From Motacilla alba alba (taxonomy: Eukaryota; Chordata; Aves; Passeriformes; Motacillidae): a DNA stretch of 64,000 bases. A program made the translations under genes and the position numbers. Below, piece after piece: positions 1 to 14,441 of this stretch. Within the stretch, counting starts at the first letter, position 1, and each line of letters begins with the position of its first letter. The DNA is taken from assembly GCF_015832195.1 (NCBI RefSeq), contig NC_052016.1:83241047-83305046 (forward strand), read 5' to 3'. Under the pieces are notes generated by a model. It was not told the DNA's origin. It saw only the letters and a list, made by a program, of their open reading frames with translations, and searched no databases.

Positions 1-3000
1 TTTTAGGTATTTGGCTGGAATACCTCTTGGAAAATAGATGTCCTCCCTTCTTATCTCTAAGGAATTTCTCAGTTTCAGTGGCACAAAGACACACTGGGCA
101 GCTGCACAGCAGCTTCATGTTGTGGATCAGCCCTTCACCAAATCCAGACCATGCTACTGCAAACAGATGGCTCAGACCTTTTGTCATCCAGACTGGGGAC
201 CTGTGGCAATGCACCGTGACCCTCATTTGACCACATCTTTGATTTCCTTTCCACGTAAACCAGGGAATAGAAGGGGGACAAATGCAAGCCTGAGGTTTAT
301 CCTGGTGTGCAGACATGGGATGCAATCCCAAACTTACAGAAGCAAGATACAAAACCTGGGAAACATTTTGATTTCATGCCAGGCTTATTTTTCAGTCATA
401 AAAACTAGAAATCTGTGGAGTTTTGAATGGCATGTCTCTGAAAAGTAGCCAGAAAGCACAAGCATGCATGACCTTCATTTTCATGGGCCCCAGGAATGAA
501 AGACCTGTTATTTTTTCATACTATTATGCAAGTTAAACAGGATTGTTTGGTTGGGGTTTTTGTTGGTTTTTTTTTTTTTTTCTGTGGGAGGTTCTTTGTT
601 TTGTTTTGTTGTGTTTATTTGGCAATGTCTTTATACCCATATAAGGACAAGATCATTTTTGTCAGTATAAATTTAAGCACATTAGACAAGATTTAGGCTA
701 TGAAGTTTGGAAAGACACTAAATCTCACATTATGAAATTTGTATGTTCATTTTGCAAATTTTGTTCTTTGTTATTTTAGTTTATGATTTGACTGTATATC
801 TCAAACATTTGGGTTTCTAATATAGACAATATTTTTTAAATGTGGGTTTGTTGGTTTTTGGGGTTTTTTTGGTACAGAAGTAAAATGCTGTAAAATACAG
901 ACCAGATTTACAGCCAGTGGAAGAAAGATAAGTACTTTTGTCCATTCCTCAGCTAAATTTCCCGTATTGTCTTTAAAACCTTGCCACAGTCAGAAAGACC
1001 AGCTTTATAAAACAGTTAAAACATTTGCCTTTATAAAGGGAAGATTTGATGAGGAGTTTGTGGAACCAAGTTGACTCAAGCATGCCTGTAGGAAAGCAGG
1101 CTCTGTAACAACGAAGAATATACCTGAGTCTGCATTTTTTCAGATGACCATAATTCATCTGCCATTTAACATGACATCTGCAAAGAAAATATGAAAGAGG
1201 AAGTATCCCAGCTGGCCAAGCATGCTGACATTGAAATGTGAATTATTTCCTCAAAGAAAGCATACCTTTGCCCTATTAAAAAGTTTCATTTAGGCTATCG
1301 ATGACATTTATTGGACATTTAACTTTCAGTTACCTAGATGCTATTAAAATCAAATTTGTTTTCTTCTCCTATAATTAGCATGAGTGTCCTCTGAATGTAA
1401 CAGCTACCTTCCAGTCAAATATGAAGAAAGCAATAATTGAGACAGATAGCTTCAAGAGTAGTAGTTTAAGACTTTTTAAATGTGTATGATTTAGTCGACA
1501 ATTTCAGAGACAGGGAAACAAGATTTTAAAACCCCAACAATTTTTCAAGTTCTAATGTACAAATACTCTGCTTCAGTTTTGCCATTAAAAATAATATTTG
1601 AAAAAGCTTTTAAGTACATGTCTAGTAAGAAATATATGAATGTGTTGTTATTATTATGTTAATATATATGAGTCTATAGAGTTTGTCCTTCAACCTAAGG
1701 TGTTGTTGGGTTTTTTAAATCATAGAAAAAAATAATGTGGAAGTAAGTCATAGAAACAATACATTTTAAATGCATTATATGCAATGAATGTTTTAATCCT
1801 AGTTTTTGATTCGTTTTTGTTATGAACTTCCCATTAAAAGAAACAAAGGACAGCTTAAAAGACATTTGGTAATTAAAAAGCTGTACTCAGTGTCATCATT
1901 TATCTTTTGGTTTTGCTTATCTTGCTCTTATAAAATGCATACTGTTATGTTACTTAACATTTGTAGTGGAAGCATTGTTAAATAGCTTTTGATAATTAAA
2001 CTGCAAGATAAACAAAATATTATATTGTTTTAGGTAGTAGTTTCTAATCTCTTAAAACAAGCAGGGGGTGCAGTATAAAGAACATTCTCATTTACTTTTG
2101 GTTTTTTTAATATATTTTTTGAGTTATCTTAGATTGTCTGGCATACAACACAGAATCACAAAATAAATAAAAATAGTCCTGTGTGGTTAATTGTGATCTA
2201 TGGATAACAATCTCTTTACTTTTATTGCACACGTATAATATCCAGAAATTAAACACCAGCTTTCTTGAAAACAACCGAAGTTTAGCTAGTTGGTTCAGCA
2301 GAGGCAGATTTAATTCTGGAGGTTTATCTACAGTGGCAGCTGCTTTGTTTGTGATATAAATTTATACAGGTTAGAACACTCACCCCTGAAAGTTTTTTCT
2401 GTTCTTGCTTCACTACTTGTCACAGTCAGAAGTGACTCCCACCAAATCTCTCCTTAGAATTGTTTACCTTGTTTTCACACCCTAGGAAATCCCATCCAAG
2501 CTATCTTAACTACTCATTAGATCCATAACCAATATTAATGATCTCTTTTCACATAGCCTGCCTGGAACTGTTGTAAGAACTTTCTACTTTTCCTCTTCAG
2601 CCATGCAGAACAGCCCTTGGCTTCACCTCCTTTTACGACATTTCTGATATTAGTTCAAAACTTGTCTCTTCTCCTGTGCTCTTAGTGTTATCCCACTGGG
2701 CTTCTTGTCTTTTTGACACATTTATGACACATCATAAATGATCATTTATGCCAAAGAAAGTGCCCCTATTTACTATTGTAAATTCACCATTATTTTTTCA
2801 AGTAAAGTTCGCCTATCCTTTTCACAAAGTGCTGGTTCTAACAAGAAGTCCTTGCAAGATTCTTTTCATTAAAAAAGAAATTTTAAAAGTGTATTTCAAA
2901 GTGAAAGAGTCAAAACCATTCACATGCAAATATTTCAGTAGAAAAATGTGATTACATGCATATAAAAAATTTCTATTTTTGCTTAGGAGTGAGTACACAG

Positions 3001-5100
3001 AGAGGAACTAGAGCCAAGCAGTTCAAATAAGTTTGTGCAGAAGAACTTCAAACAGCATCATTTTAGAGACAGAAAAATATCTCCAGTGCAGGCAGATTCC
3101 TTTGGATGGATAACCAGCTTTTTTTCAAATTAGTCTCTTTTTCATAGAGGACTGACTACTCCATTCATCCTTCAAAAACCTCTTTCATAAGAAAATGTTT
3201 AGTTTAGACCTCAATTTAAATTATAACAGGAACCAGCAAAATTTCTCCCTTTTTCCTTGGTTGCATTCCAACTAAATTAAAAAAAAATTCCAACCTAGGT
3301 GTTGTACATGCACACAAACACGTCACCAATTCCCATCACATCATCCAATATAAATCTGCATTTACAATCTCCGTCCTAGAAGTCAGTGCTCTAAATACAT
3401 TGGCATTGGCGTTAAGATTAACAACAGGACTTCTTCCAGCAGTGGCAACCTCAGAGAGCTTGTAAAGCATTTTTAAATGACACAAAAATCCATATTTGCA
3501 GAAAAATAGCCCTGTTTTTAAAATTTTATACACTTCCAGCTTATAAAAGTCTGAGGGCCACTAGTGCAATGTATTTGTATTCAAACAACCAGCATGAAAC
3601 TAATCAGATTCAAACATTGCAAATACTACTATTTTTATCTTAAAAAGCAAATTTAAAGTGCTTGCAGGTTACTTTTTCATCAGAAAGACTTTAATTACAA
3701 AATTAAAAAATGAAAATAATAGCATATAACCACCTATTTTAAAGATTAAAATTTTAAGTTGAAAAACTACATCTGCTGAAGACTCCTAAAGAAAACTTGC
3801 AGCCAGATTAAAGTGTGGTCTCAGCTGTTTGACAGGTGTATAGCCAGTACTGTTTTAAATTGTTAAGAGCACATGTGAATGAAATTCTGAAATAGGCACC
3901 ATATATATTTTCAAAATCTGAACTGAGTCTTGATACATATTGAACAAAGGGTTTTGGCAATGTACACTTTGCCAGCTCAATAAATAGCTCAGAAAACAAA
4001 CAAATAACATTAGTTCCCTCATTTTACGGGAAGTTACAGCAGTAGGATCCCACACATTTTTCCCCATGAAAGGAGAAAACCGGCATCAGCATGAAAAGCC
4101 CCCAAGAATTCAGAAACTATTCCATCCAAAAGTTTAAAAGGATAAAAATTAGTTTATTCAGCTCCTAATACTGTGCTCAAAACAGTTCTTTGAAAAGGTT
4201 GTTTGCATTTGTCTCTTTGCTGAAATAAGGGCTTGCTGAGAAGTCATTTGTGGAAAATAATAATCATTCTTTCCCTTAATCAGTGCATGTTGTTGATGAT
4301 CTTCTACATAGGCATTTGATTCAAGTAACATTTGAGTTGACCATGAAATAAATACTGACTTAATTTATTACAGTCATGCTTTCTTGTTACTTGCCCTGTG
4401 TTCAGAGGGTGCTGATGTTCACTCTCTCACAGTGAATTGTTCAAATTCTCCAGGTTTTTAAGGGAATGTTCCCGCTGGTATCGTACAGAGAAAAGAGAGA
4501 CTACAGTATCTTCAGGGTAGCTCCTTAGATTAGAACCAGCAAAGAGAAACACTTACTGTTCATGAAGAAAAGAAACAGGTCTTTGATCATTTATAACAAT
4601 TAATTAATTTTTATTTAAATGCCATGAGTTTAAATGTTGTCTTCCAAGCCTCCATCATTCTTTGACAGAAGATCAACAGATCTGCACTCCAAAGATTCAC
4701 CAACTTGAAAGACCTTTCAATGTGCAGAATAAAAGGTCACCATCTCTTGATGAACAGGCTGAGGAAGAAAGAGTGTCCCTTTCAGCCAATATTTATTTTC
4801 TTAGATCTTGTATAAACACCATTTGGCTGCACATTTTTTTCTTATTGCAAGGTTTCCCTGGTTAACTACAGTTGTCATCCTAGAACAATAATTATGATTT
4901 AAGCTTAGTGTAGGTAGCTCACTTCGGTATGTGGAGGTAAATCCTACAGCTTCGAGTGCCTACTTTGATGTTAATAGAATTATTTTATGAGCATAAGTTA
5001 GGGAATAATATGATCCATTCTGTTTCATCTTCTGCCTTTTTAAGTGGATAGCAACGTTACCAGACCATCTGTTTTCCATAAAATATTTATGTGTACATAA
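1..5100. other. Intronic sequence, no supported gene
   Basis: AT-rich unique-looking DNA with short T-rich runs around 560-610 and 850-875. The open frames are short and lack splice-site support or recognisable domains. I see no repeat family here that I can name. Confidence 0.7.
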
Positions 5101-5162
5101 GAGAGGGAGAGAGAGGGAGAGAGAGAGAGAGGGAGAGGAGAGGGAGAGGGAGAGAGAGGGAA
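5101..5162 (+). repeat. (GA)n/(GAGAGG)n purine microsatellite
   Basis: About 62 bases of G and A only, mixing GAGAGG and GA units with GGGA interruptions. The complementary strand is pure polypyrimidine. Mirror-symmetric stretches of this kind can form triplex DNA in principle. The 74-residue minus-strand Ser/Leu frame over it is an artefact. Confidence 0.95.
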
Positions 5163-8100
5163 GTAGGACATCACAGAACACCACAGAAACAGAAGAGTAT
5201 CTGAGGACAGCTTTAAAAATGCAGTATATGTAAAAACTTTTTTTGATAAAACATAAGTATGAATTAAAAGTAAGATGTGAAACCCTCTGAAAAGGGTTTT
5301 ACTTTATGATCAATACGTGCTAAAGGGAGTTATAGTTCATGAGTTTTTTTCTTTTGAAAGGAGAAGAATCTCACTAGTAATATTGATCTGTTGTGCCCAA
5401 AAGAAAAGTTAGTAGGCAAATCAACATACTCATTTTTTTTAATTATCATGTCTGCTCAAAATAATTAATTGATTAAAGGGAGTTCAAAAGCAAAGCTTCC
5501 ACCACTCAGTAAGGAAGCTGAACTCCATTGCAACTTGCACCCAAACTTTAGGTATTGATTTAGCTCCAGGCATAAACAGTTATATTCCTGGTCTAGATAG
5601 TGAAAAATGTGATTCTGAAAACATCCCAAGAGAAGTCTTGCCAGACTGGTTATGGTATCTGGGTTTGGGCAGACAGAGATCTCCTTCCAGGGGCCTCTGC
5701 TGACATACTTCACCTTTGACTGAAGATCAAATTCTGTGTACAGAATGTTCATTCTATATCAGCCAGAAGTGTGGACCAATAGAAGGAGCTTTGCAAAGCA
5801 AACAAGCTGGTGCAGAGGGCATGACATTCGCATTCAAGGCATGCACATTTCAAAGTTCTGCCCTGGTCCTGAGCACCAGTGTCCAGTGGTGCTGGGAATG
5901 CAGGGAATGTGATCCTGAAGTACATCTTCCCCTACTGCTGCCTCTCAAAGGGATCCAGTCTGTGTGTCCCAGAGCCCACCCTGCAAAGTGAACCAAAGTG
6001 AGGACAGGCAAGGAGTTTTCTTAAATGGAGTCATCTTGATCTGCACCAAAATGCCAGAATAAATGTACCCACTGAATTTGAACTATTTCACTGGACAGCA
6101 AAATTTTCTGTTCTAACTGGATGCCTAGCTTAGGATGGCATTTCATGGATGTATTCAAACTAAAATTGTTGCAGTTTAGTATCCAAATACTAAAAAGAGC
6201 TAAAGAGATTTGGTTTCTTACTTTTTTTTTCCTAGAATATGATCTTATGTCTTTTTGTAGTATTTTTCGTGTACCTTCAGTTCGTTGCCGAAGAAAAGGA
6301 GTCTCAAAATTGCATGTAGTAAGTATGATCAAACAAAATTGCCTTCAGTCAGCAATGGAACAATTTCCATGCCCATTTTACAGCAACTGAAATGAATAAG
6401 AAAGTTTGCTGCTGCACATTCTAGAGCTTTGTTCTTGGGTACCTTGGATATAGCCCTTACAGCCCTTTCTATCCCTCTCCTCTATATTTCAGTATGGAGC
6501 AAATTTAAGACTCTTCAAAGGAGTGCTGAGTGGGTTTATGTATTTTTTTTAGAAATTGTCTCCTACAGTTTGCAGCCATTTTGAAAAGAAGCCTCCTTGT
6601 ACTACATTCCCTTGCAACCCTTCCATTTTTTCTAGTCAAAGCCTCTGCTTCTTATTTCCTCCTTCAAAACCAATCATTCTAATAACATATCCAAGAAAGG
6701 CTGATTTTACTCTTATAAGGTAATCATATGTGATATTTGTTCTCATGATGGGGACAACAACAAAAAAAGCAGAGGCTTCATCTCTTTCAAAGAGTTTTGG
6801 GAAGCAGCTAAATCTGTAGCAGAAAAGCAAGGTGATACATAAAAATTAGTTTGCCATATTTTTTTTTCCTTTATTCTCAACCTAGCCCATGTTTAAGTAA
6901 CAGATCACAGAAGCAGAGAAAAAAGAAGAGAGTTAAAACTGAAGTTATTGGGAGCCCAGTGTCTGCAGCTCTTCCACAGAAACAGCTGTTTCTGAAAAAA
7001 AAAAAGAATGCAAAACATTTTTTAAGCAGGAACTGACCTAATGAAAGGAGAAGGACACAGGTTGTCTTCAAACTCGGGTTTCACTTGACAATTTGCTTAA
7101 CAGATTAGCGTAAAGAGATCATTTAACAGAGGAAAATCAAGAAGGCAGCTGAATTACTGCTTGCCACTGCCTTGCTGAGCAGCCCATTCTCACAGCAGTC
7201 TCGCTGCACTTCTATCTAGCTAACTTCATTCGAGTAGGCATAGCACTTGGTTTATCTGTGCAGCCAAGCATAAGTGCAAAATGATGACCACTAAAACAAA
7301 ATGAAAATAACCCCACACAGTCATTGGTGTCAGTGACTTTTTAATACACATGCTGATTTAGTCCAGTTTTAAACCCATGCACTTCAGTTCAGTGCCTAAG
7401 TTTGAGCAGTATAAATTGAAGCAGAAGAGAAAGGCAGAGATGAGACGGGAGGAGGAAGAGGTGTAACATGTTTGGACTCAGCAGGAATGTGCAGGGAGGC
7501 ATTGCATGTCAGCCATCCTGGAATGGGGACTTGCAGAGGCTGCCCACAACCTCTCCATGCTGGGTGGTGGGTGATGGCCCTGGGGCCACTCTGAGCTACA
7601 GCCTCACACAACAAAGGGTCACTCCAGTCACGTGGGAAGCTGGGCTCGAGCTTCTGGGGCTCAGCCATGCATGAGAAGCATGAGGAACACTAAGAAATTC
7701 CTGAGCACTTGCTGGGGAAGGGATGGGGTGTCACTGCACCTGGTGCTCAGGAGAGTCACAGTTACCGCTCATGGGCCTCATGCACATGGGAAGAGCAGTG
7801 AGGGAGAGGAGGCCGTGAAGAGATGTCCAACTTCATGCACATTTCCCACTGCCAGCAGGAAGCTACTTGCTTTTCCAATCAGGGGGTCTCAACAGTCAGA
7901 GGTAGCTAATGCCCAGGGCTCCTGACTTTTGCATGCCCCTCTGGAGCTTGGCTCCTAGGGTGATACATTGAAGAGAAACATCCAGCAGCAGCTTGTACTG
8001 CCCTAAAACTCTAATTCTCATTTCATAGCTAAAGAAACCTACTTACTCTGTGCTTATACCATCACAGCCTTGGAAGAAAATTGGTATTTATATAATACTA

Positions 8101-8191
8101 GTGACTTTAAAGTGCAAATAGAATAACTGTACTATTACCGATGAACCGATTTGACATTTGTGTTGGTTACACAGTTTTACTTTTGACTTCA
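5163..8191. other. Intronic sequence, GC-richer at 7400-7930
   Basis: No gene is supported. The stretch 7400-7930 is GC-richer and holds overlapping short frames on both strands, none recognisable. An 83-bp segment at 6236-6318 is flanked by good splice-like signals but does not encode a glypican segment (see rejected items). Confidence 0.6.
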
Positions 8192-8265
8192 CAGAATCAC
8201 AGAATCATTTAGGTTGGAAAATATCATTATCAAGTTCAACTCTTGCTTCCCATTGTACATGGATC
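8192..8265 (-). mobile_element. CR1 LINE 3'-end remnant
   Basis: CACAGAATCACAGAATCATTTAGGTTGGAAAA followed by a degraded continuation is the reverse complement of a CR1 3' end. Two copies of an AGAATC-type tail unit lie at the left edge. The match fades after about 70 bp. This is a short, old 5'-truncated copy. Confidence 0.75.
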
Positions 8266-9084
8266 ACAATTCCAGTTCCTGCATGTACTGGCTTCTGCCT
8301 GCAGTTGAGAAAGTGTTGCAGAGTAAGCATTTAATTCATTTTGATCAAAGCACCTTGTATCTTCAATCAAAGTGAAAGTTCTTATCCAGATGCAGTGTTC
8401 AGTAATCAGTAGGGATAATGCACAAGCAATCCATCAATGCTTGAAGCTGTTCTCTATGAGCCCTCTCATGGCCCTAAATTGTTTTTCATGGGCAGAATTG
8501 ATGCATTACATTTTGTTCCCAACATTTCTTAAAAATAATGAAGTAATTTTTGGAATTATTCCAATATACCAGACCTGTACCTGGTTTTGAATCAAGGCTG
8601 CAGTGTGTAGTTAGGGTTCTAATATTCTATCACATAAAACAACCTCTGCACCCCGTCTGCAGCCTTGGTCCTTGGTGGAAGACAAATGCACACCCATCTG
8701 TCCAAGGTTCTGCGTGCCCTGACACACACCAGAGCTCAGCTGTAAAGGCTGTCATTGCTCAGCTCACCCCTTGCACTGCAGTATTTTTTTTTTCATTGAA
8801 AATGCACTGAAGGGGAAAAAATGCAGAACTCTACATTCTGTAAACCTCTGTGAGCAGGAGAAGTTAGGTGAGGACTTCCTCTCCCTTTCCTGCCAGTATG
8901 GCTATTAATTAACATCCATAATGACTTAAAGGCTTAATTTTTACACACACTTGGACATGGTCTCTTGAGAGCTATACATTGGGCAGGAGAGTGTTGTTCA
9001 GCTCCCAACTGGACTGGATAACAAAGTGGTTGGCAAAAATAGCCCTTATGGCAAACCAGTTTGTGAAAAAAAAAAAAAAATTAA
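8266..9084. other. Intronic sequence between CR1 copies
   Basis: No gene supported. An A15 run at 9066-9080 lies just before the next CR1 fragment. Confidence 0.6.
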
Positions 9085-9504
9085 CCAGATATGTCACATA
9101 TAGGAAGCCTGCCATATGAAAAAAGCCTTAGAGAACTGGGTTTGCTCAGCCTTGAGAAAACAAGGCTTAGAGGAGATCTTGTCACCATGTTCCAATATTT
9201 AACGGCACAGTTACAAAGAAGATAGACTCCCTTTTTACAAAATGTTGCATGGAAAGGACAAGGAATAATGGATATAAATTCCTCCTGGGGAAATTCTGAG
9301 TGAACACAAGAGGAGAGTTTTTCACAGTGAGAACAATCAGCCATAGGAAAAATCTCCCCAGGGAAGTGGTGGATTTCCCAACACTGGACACTTTTAAGAT
9401 TCACCCGGACAGGATGCTGGGCCATCTGGTTTAGATTGTGCTAATGCTGAGAAAGCTTAGATCTGACCATTCTTGAGGTCCCTGTCATATGATTCTATGA
9501 TTTC
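9085..9504 (+). mobile_element. CR1 LINE 3' fragment
   Basis: The order of motifs is that of a CR1 3' region on the + strand: an AGAACTGGGTTTGCTCAGCC-like start, a CACAGTGAGAACAATCAGCC block, GGAAGTGGTGGATTTCCC, GATGCTGGGCCATCTGG, then GAGGTCCCTGTCATATGATTCTATGATT. The 5' part is missing, as usual for CR1. The open frames inside it on the minus strand are shadows. Confidence 0.85.
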
Positions 9505-12500
9505 ATCTCCATTTTACATCTTTAACAATTTGAATGTTGATGTGCTTCATTCTGTGGGACTCTGCTTTACGTGTGAGGACCAGGTTCATTAATACACAAA
9601 AACATGCAGACATATGCAGGCTTTCTAGGATGCACATTAATCTCACATGGATTATTTGGCTCAGCCCTGGCCTGCAAGACTACCTACGTGGAGATTCTAA
9701 TGCCAGTGCAGCTTTTGCTTTTCCTCAGGACCAGGCAACTCATGATCTCCCAGCTCCAGGCAAGGAGTTGACAAGATATGGCTTCTCCATTATGAGAAAG
9801 GGAATATTCTGCCATCCAGCTGGAGAGATTTCCCACTGCCCCATCCCGTAATGTGTGGAACTAGAGCAGATAATTGCTCCATTTTGCAAATTATGAAGCT
9901 GAAACCATTAAATAATTCATCTCGTTATTTTCTGTAGTGTTTTCCCTTTTCTGTGGGTAGTAGCTGTAAATCATAATAATGTACAAGCCAAAAGCACATT
10001 TGCAAAATTCTTGAATTATCCAGGGATGAAAACCCATCTCTCTGCTCAGTTTCTTTGCTGGACTCATGTGCTGGTCAGTTTTAAGCAGCATAAATAATCA
10101 GACCCTGCAAACACACAGAATATGCCAATAACATTTAAGGTGGATAAATCTGTCTCATCCTGTCCTTCATCTCTTATAAATTTAGCAAAAGAATGGAATA
10201 ATAATTCTTCCATTAAATAAATCCAAGCCAAACTTTAAACAGCAACAAAAAGTCACTAAGTGTCTTTTTGAGCCTGTATTTTTATAGAGGTGGAAGTTTC
10301 TGTGAAAATTCATAAAATGTACTGTAGCTTTTGAGTTTATTTGCTGTAGCGTGGTACTAACAACTAGCAAACAGATACTGGGTTTTGCAGCCAGACATTC
10401 ATCTGTGTGTCTAAAGGGTTTATTTACTTGCACTTTCAATTCTAAAATTTGTATGCACATGTTGGCAGATGTACGTGTGTGTGCACACGAGTATGTAAAC
10501 AGTTGTATACCTATGAAGCACAGCCCTACAAAATACAGGTATATCTACATCCAAGTGGGTAAAACTCCAATCTTCTTTATAGAAATACTATAAACAGTCA
10601 AATCCTCAGTAATCTAAATTATGAAAATAGGTTTCACCAAAGTCAATATAAAGAAGAAATTATTTTATCACCCTTCACTGTGCATTTTAAGTAACAGATG
10701 AATCAAAGCAGACTTTGCAATTATAATTCTTTGATCTTTTTCTTTAAAACAAATGATGACAGCAGAGGGCAGGATCTCATGACGTGTGCCATTAATAGTG
10801 CATTATGGATAGCATGAAACATGAAATAAGAAAATCATTAAAACAAAGGTGTTAAATTTTTAAAACTGTTACAAAACAGATGGATCATTACTTGGGGAAA
10901 AGCCCTCTGTTCTGCAGTTCTCTGCTGCCAGATTCATCAGCCCTGGCTAGAGAGATGCTTTACTTAACAGCTGCAAGACTTTTATCCCCATAACATAGCC
11001 CTAATCCATGTCCTCTGCAGTTCTCTGCAGCCTGCTGCATTTTCCAGTAGATCCCTGGCTCCTTTGCTGACATTACTAGCAAGAGTGAAATAACTCTTTT
11101 CTGGGAGATGAAGCTGATACGTGCTTCTTTAGGTGGCCCTCCATCCCTGTCTTGGATGAACTTTTCTCTTGGTTTATGTGCAACAGAGAAAGATTTGCTA
11201 TCCACATGCCTTGTGGTGCCCTGTAGAGAGGCATTTTATAGAAAGCTTAAGGACTGAAAGACACCTGTCTTTTGCTATGAAAACAAACACTTTCACCTAG
11301 TAATTCAGTAGCCTGGGATATGTGGACTCTTATGCCTCTTTCCCATCTGGAAAAAAAGAAGTGTCTATTTATTCTCTTGCCTCAGATAAACTCTTGTTAA
11401 GCAAAATGTCCTTCTGGTGACCTCATCCAATTTGCACATAATATCTGGTGGGAAATGGGATGTGAAGGAAATTGCTGTCAATTTTGAAACAAAATTAAAT
11501 GCACTGTAAACCTTCCAGTAATATCTGGGAGTTTTTTCAGTGTGTGACCCAAGAGTTCAAAATGCAATTGCCATCAGACAGTTTTCTTTTCCTTAAACTA
11601 TGTGTGCACTGCTTGCTGCAGGAAACCAGTAGGAAGAGACAAGGTGCTGTACACTTCAGACTGGGCTGTCATTATCTTATTTCCCATGCCATCAAGCAGT
11701 GCTTTGGGTAAGATGGAAGTGGAGATCAACACTGTGTAATTTTGAGAGAAAGGAAAGAAATTCAAAGCACACAAAGACCCATGTTTATGTGGTTTTTTAT
11801 TAATGACTTACCTAAGAGTTCAGGGAAAATGTGAGGAAGTGATTTGTATAAACTGGAGAGCTGAGTGTGAAACAATGAAGCTGAATGTGAACAAGGGTAT
11901 TTTATCTGATTCTCAAGAACATGCACAACACAGTACAATCTCTTTGGTAAGCAAATCATGAAACTACTAATCAAGGAGTATGCCCTAATGGCAAAGGGAT
12001 AAATAACTGCATAATGGCAGTACTTATCTAAGAAATTAGATTCTTTCAAACAGCATGAAGCTCTACAAAGCAATCACATATCAGAAACCCTTAGACGTAT
12101 CATTAGTGACAATAAAGATAAAAAATCCATCTTTAACTGAACAACAACAAAAAAGTTCAGAATAAATATGTCTTTAATGGCCTGTGTCTCCATGAATAAA
12201 TAACTGTTTTGTTCTTTAGTGTGGACAGGATAGAGATTTCTCCAGTCATCCCCTATGGTGCAGAATATTTTTTTAGTCATCTAAAAGAAACCATCAATCT
12301 ACTATCACAACCTGCTCACCATTTTCTCAAGCAAATGAACTTATGGAGTTCAAAAGAACATAAGCTAGTACATAACTCGTTATGCCCTTTCCAATCAGCA
12401 TTTATTGTTATACTTTCCTGCTTCTTCAGAAAATAAAAAGAACTAAAAATCATTGACTGTTTAAACCAAGAAAGATTTATGGGCACATTTTTGTTTAAAA

Positions 12501-14441
12501 AACAAATAATTTTTACACCTGGCATTCACTGAAAGGCATATATTTGTCTTAACAAGATGTCATTTTCCTGATATTTTCTTTTCAAATTGTTCTGTGGAGG
12601 CATTCAAAACTTCCTAAGCATTTTCAAAGCACACCGTGGTTACTGTAGAAAAACAAGAGTCTAAGAATAGCAGATGAGCAGAAGGGCCCAGCTGAGGAGA
12701 AACAGGCTAGAACTTTTTCTTGAAACTGTTATCACATTGCCCTGGTGCCATTCTGTCAACCCTTTGCTGTGGCTTCCCTTTTGCTGCTGATTCACATTGC
12801 CATAACAGTTCTGGCTTTGGCTGCTGTTTCCAGCACCATGGCATCCTCTACATTGGAGCTTCAGCACAGCAACCTCTCTCCATCATGCTGTCCCCACTAT
12901 ATCCTTCTGGAAATGCTTCTCCCCACGGCATGTACATCCTTTTCCAGAGCTGTGCTTGGTGCTACAGAGGAAGTCAGTAGCACTGACGTGCTCAGAGCCT
13001 TCCAACCCACCCAGCGTGCTGCTGAGTGCACCCATGGTCCAGGCCTGCAGGCACCTCTTCCTGCAAACACCTGGGCTGCTGAGAGCCACCTGAGAACCTG
13101 ACAGAGATGGCAGAACCACTCTGAACACGGTAAAAGCCACTCTAATGCAAGCTGCCTTCTGTAAGGCAAGCTTCTTCCCATTCCCATCATCTTTTTGTCT
13201 GCTCTGCGGCAGATCACAAAATGCTGAAAATGAACCCGAGATTGTTTCCAATCAGCTCCATCCCTCCCTGAATCTGTCTCTCTATTCCATGGGCATCAGT
13301 GCTGGCACAGAGCGGGATGAAATTTTGTCCTCAGTGGTGTAGAGGAGAATAAGCCCTTTTTTCAGTTGACTTAAAGGGGTTTTGTGCCTGTATCTTGAGC
13401 TGAGCAGCACAGTTGGCCTGTCTTCTGACACTGCTTTCTCATTTTTGAACTCTCTTGGAAGTTGTCCTACTCCATGCATATCCAAGTCCTCTTTTTCACT
13501 ACACTGTATAGATATCCAGACTGCTTCATGCATCCAGGATAGCAGAAGGACAGGAGAAAGTGCCTGAGGAGACACAAGAACACTCCTGTGTTCCTTGTTG
13601 TTCCTTCAGGCAGCTATCCAGAAGTAGTGCCATCACGTTGTGACTGCAGTCTTTATTCACTACATTTCAAAGAACAGCTTTTATAAACAGATGACAATTT
13701 TCAGTTCTACTGAACCATTTACACTAAAAGGAAACCACAAGTATGAGTTATAGACATATGGAAATCTGGCATTACCATTTTTTTTTTTTTGTAACCGGCC
13801 ACTTAGCTCACAGCAAATGTATTTCCAGTCCTTGATTAGATATTCTAGCCTTCCAATAGGAATGAAGGAAGGAAAAGCTTTGTAGTAAGAGATGTAATAG
13901 AGGTATGGAAATTTTTCATATTCTTTCTCTGCCAGACCCTTTTCCATTTTAAATTAGTGAGATTCATTCTTATCAAACAAAAAAGTAAGTACTGTCTTTT
14001 CATATATTGTCTTTTTTACATCTAAGTGACTGATGTTTTTAGTAAAATTTTTCTGCCTCATTTCCATCAAGAAACTGTGGTCTTGGGCATGTGACAAGGC
14101 TGAACAAACTCATCTAAATCACAGACACAATAATTTGTCCACGAATGGGAACGCCTCTACAGATGTTTGTGTAAACTAACATTAAGCACACAAATATTTG
14201 CAGAAAAAATAAACAAATTTTAAAAGTTAAGCAATAAAGTTAGGACAAGGGTAAGTTGAATTTATTGTCTATTATGTTTCCATAGAGAGAGAGAGAGAGA
14301 AATGTTTGAAATATCAAAGTAAATATTTCAGTTCCATGGTTTGAGTAAATATCACCAAAAGGACAGGTGTGTTCTAGTTCCATTTGTGCAACTCACTTTT
14401 GAAATGGGAAGTTGTCTAACTTGCTTTTCCAAAGAAAATAT
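9505..14441. other. Intronic sequence, no supported gene
   Basis: Contains a short GT-rich patch near 10470-10490 and a GC-richer stretch at 12720-13100 with overlapping frames on both strands. A small (GA)n run sits at 14284-14300. No splice-supported glypican exon is present. An exon-like 86-bp segment at 11622-11707 was considered and rejected. Confidence 0.6.

Noticed and set aside
6236..6318. Exon-like 83-bp segment with a good acceptor and GTAAGT donor
   Set aside because: The product resembles no glypican segment, and exon 4 of GPC6 should encode the Cys-rich CPYCRG-type region. Splice-like pairs are common in 60 kb of intron.
11622..11707. Exon-like 86-bp segment (TGCTGCAG acceptor, GTAAGA donor)
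   Set aside because: Its end phase (2) cannot join the exon at 29366, which needs phase 1, and the peptide is not glypican.
12745..13101. 118-codon frame with a hydrophobic N-terminus resembling a signal peptide
   Set aside because: Overlapping frames on the opposite strand of the same GC-richer patch are equally long, which points to composition.
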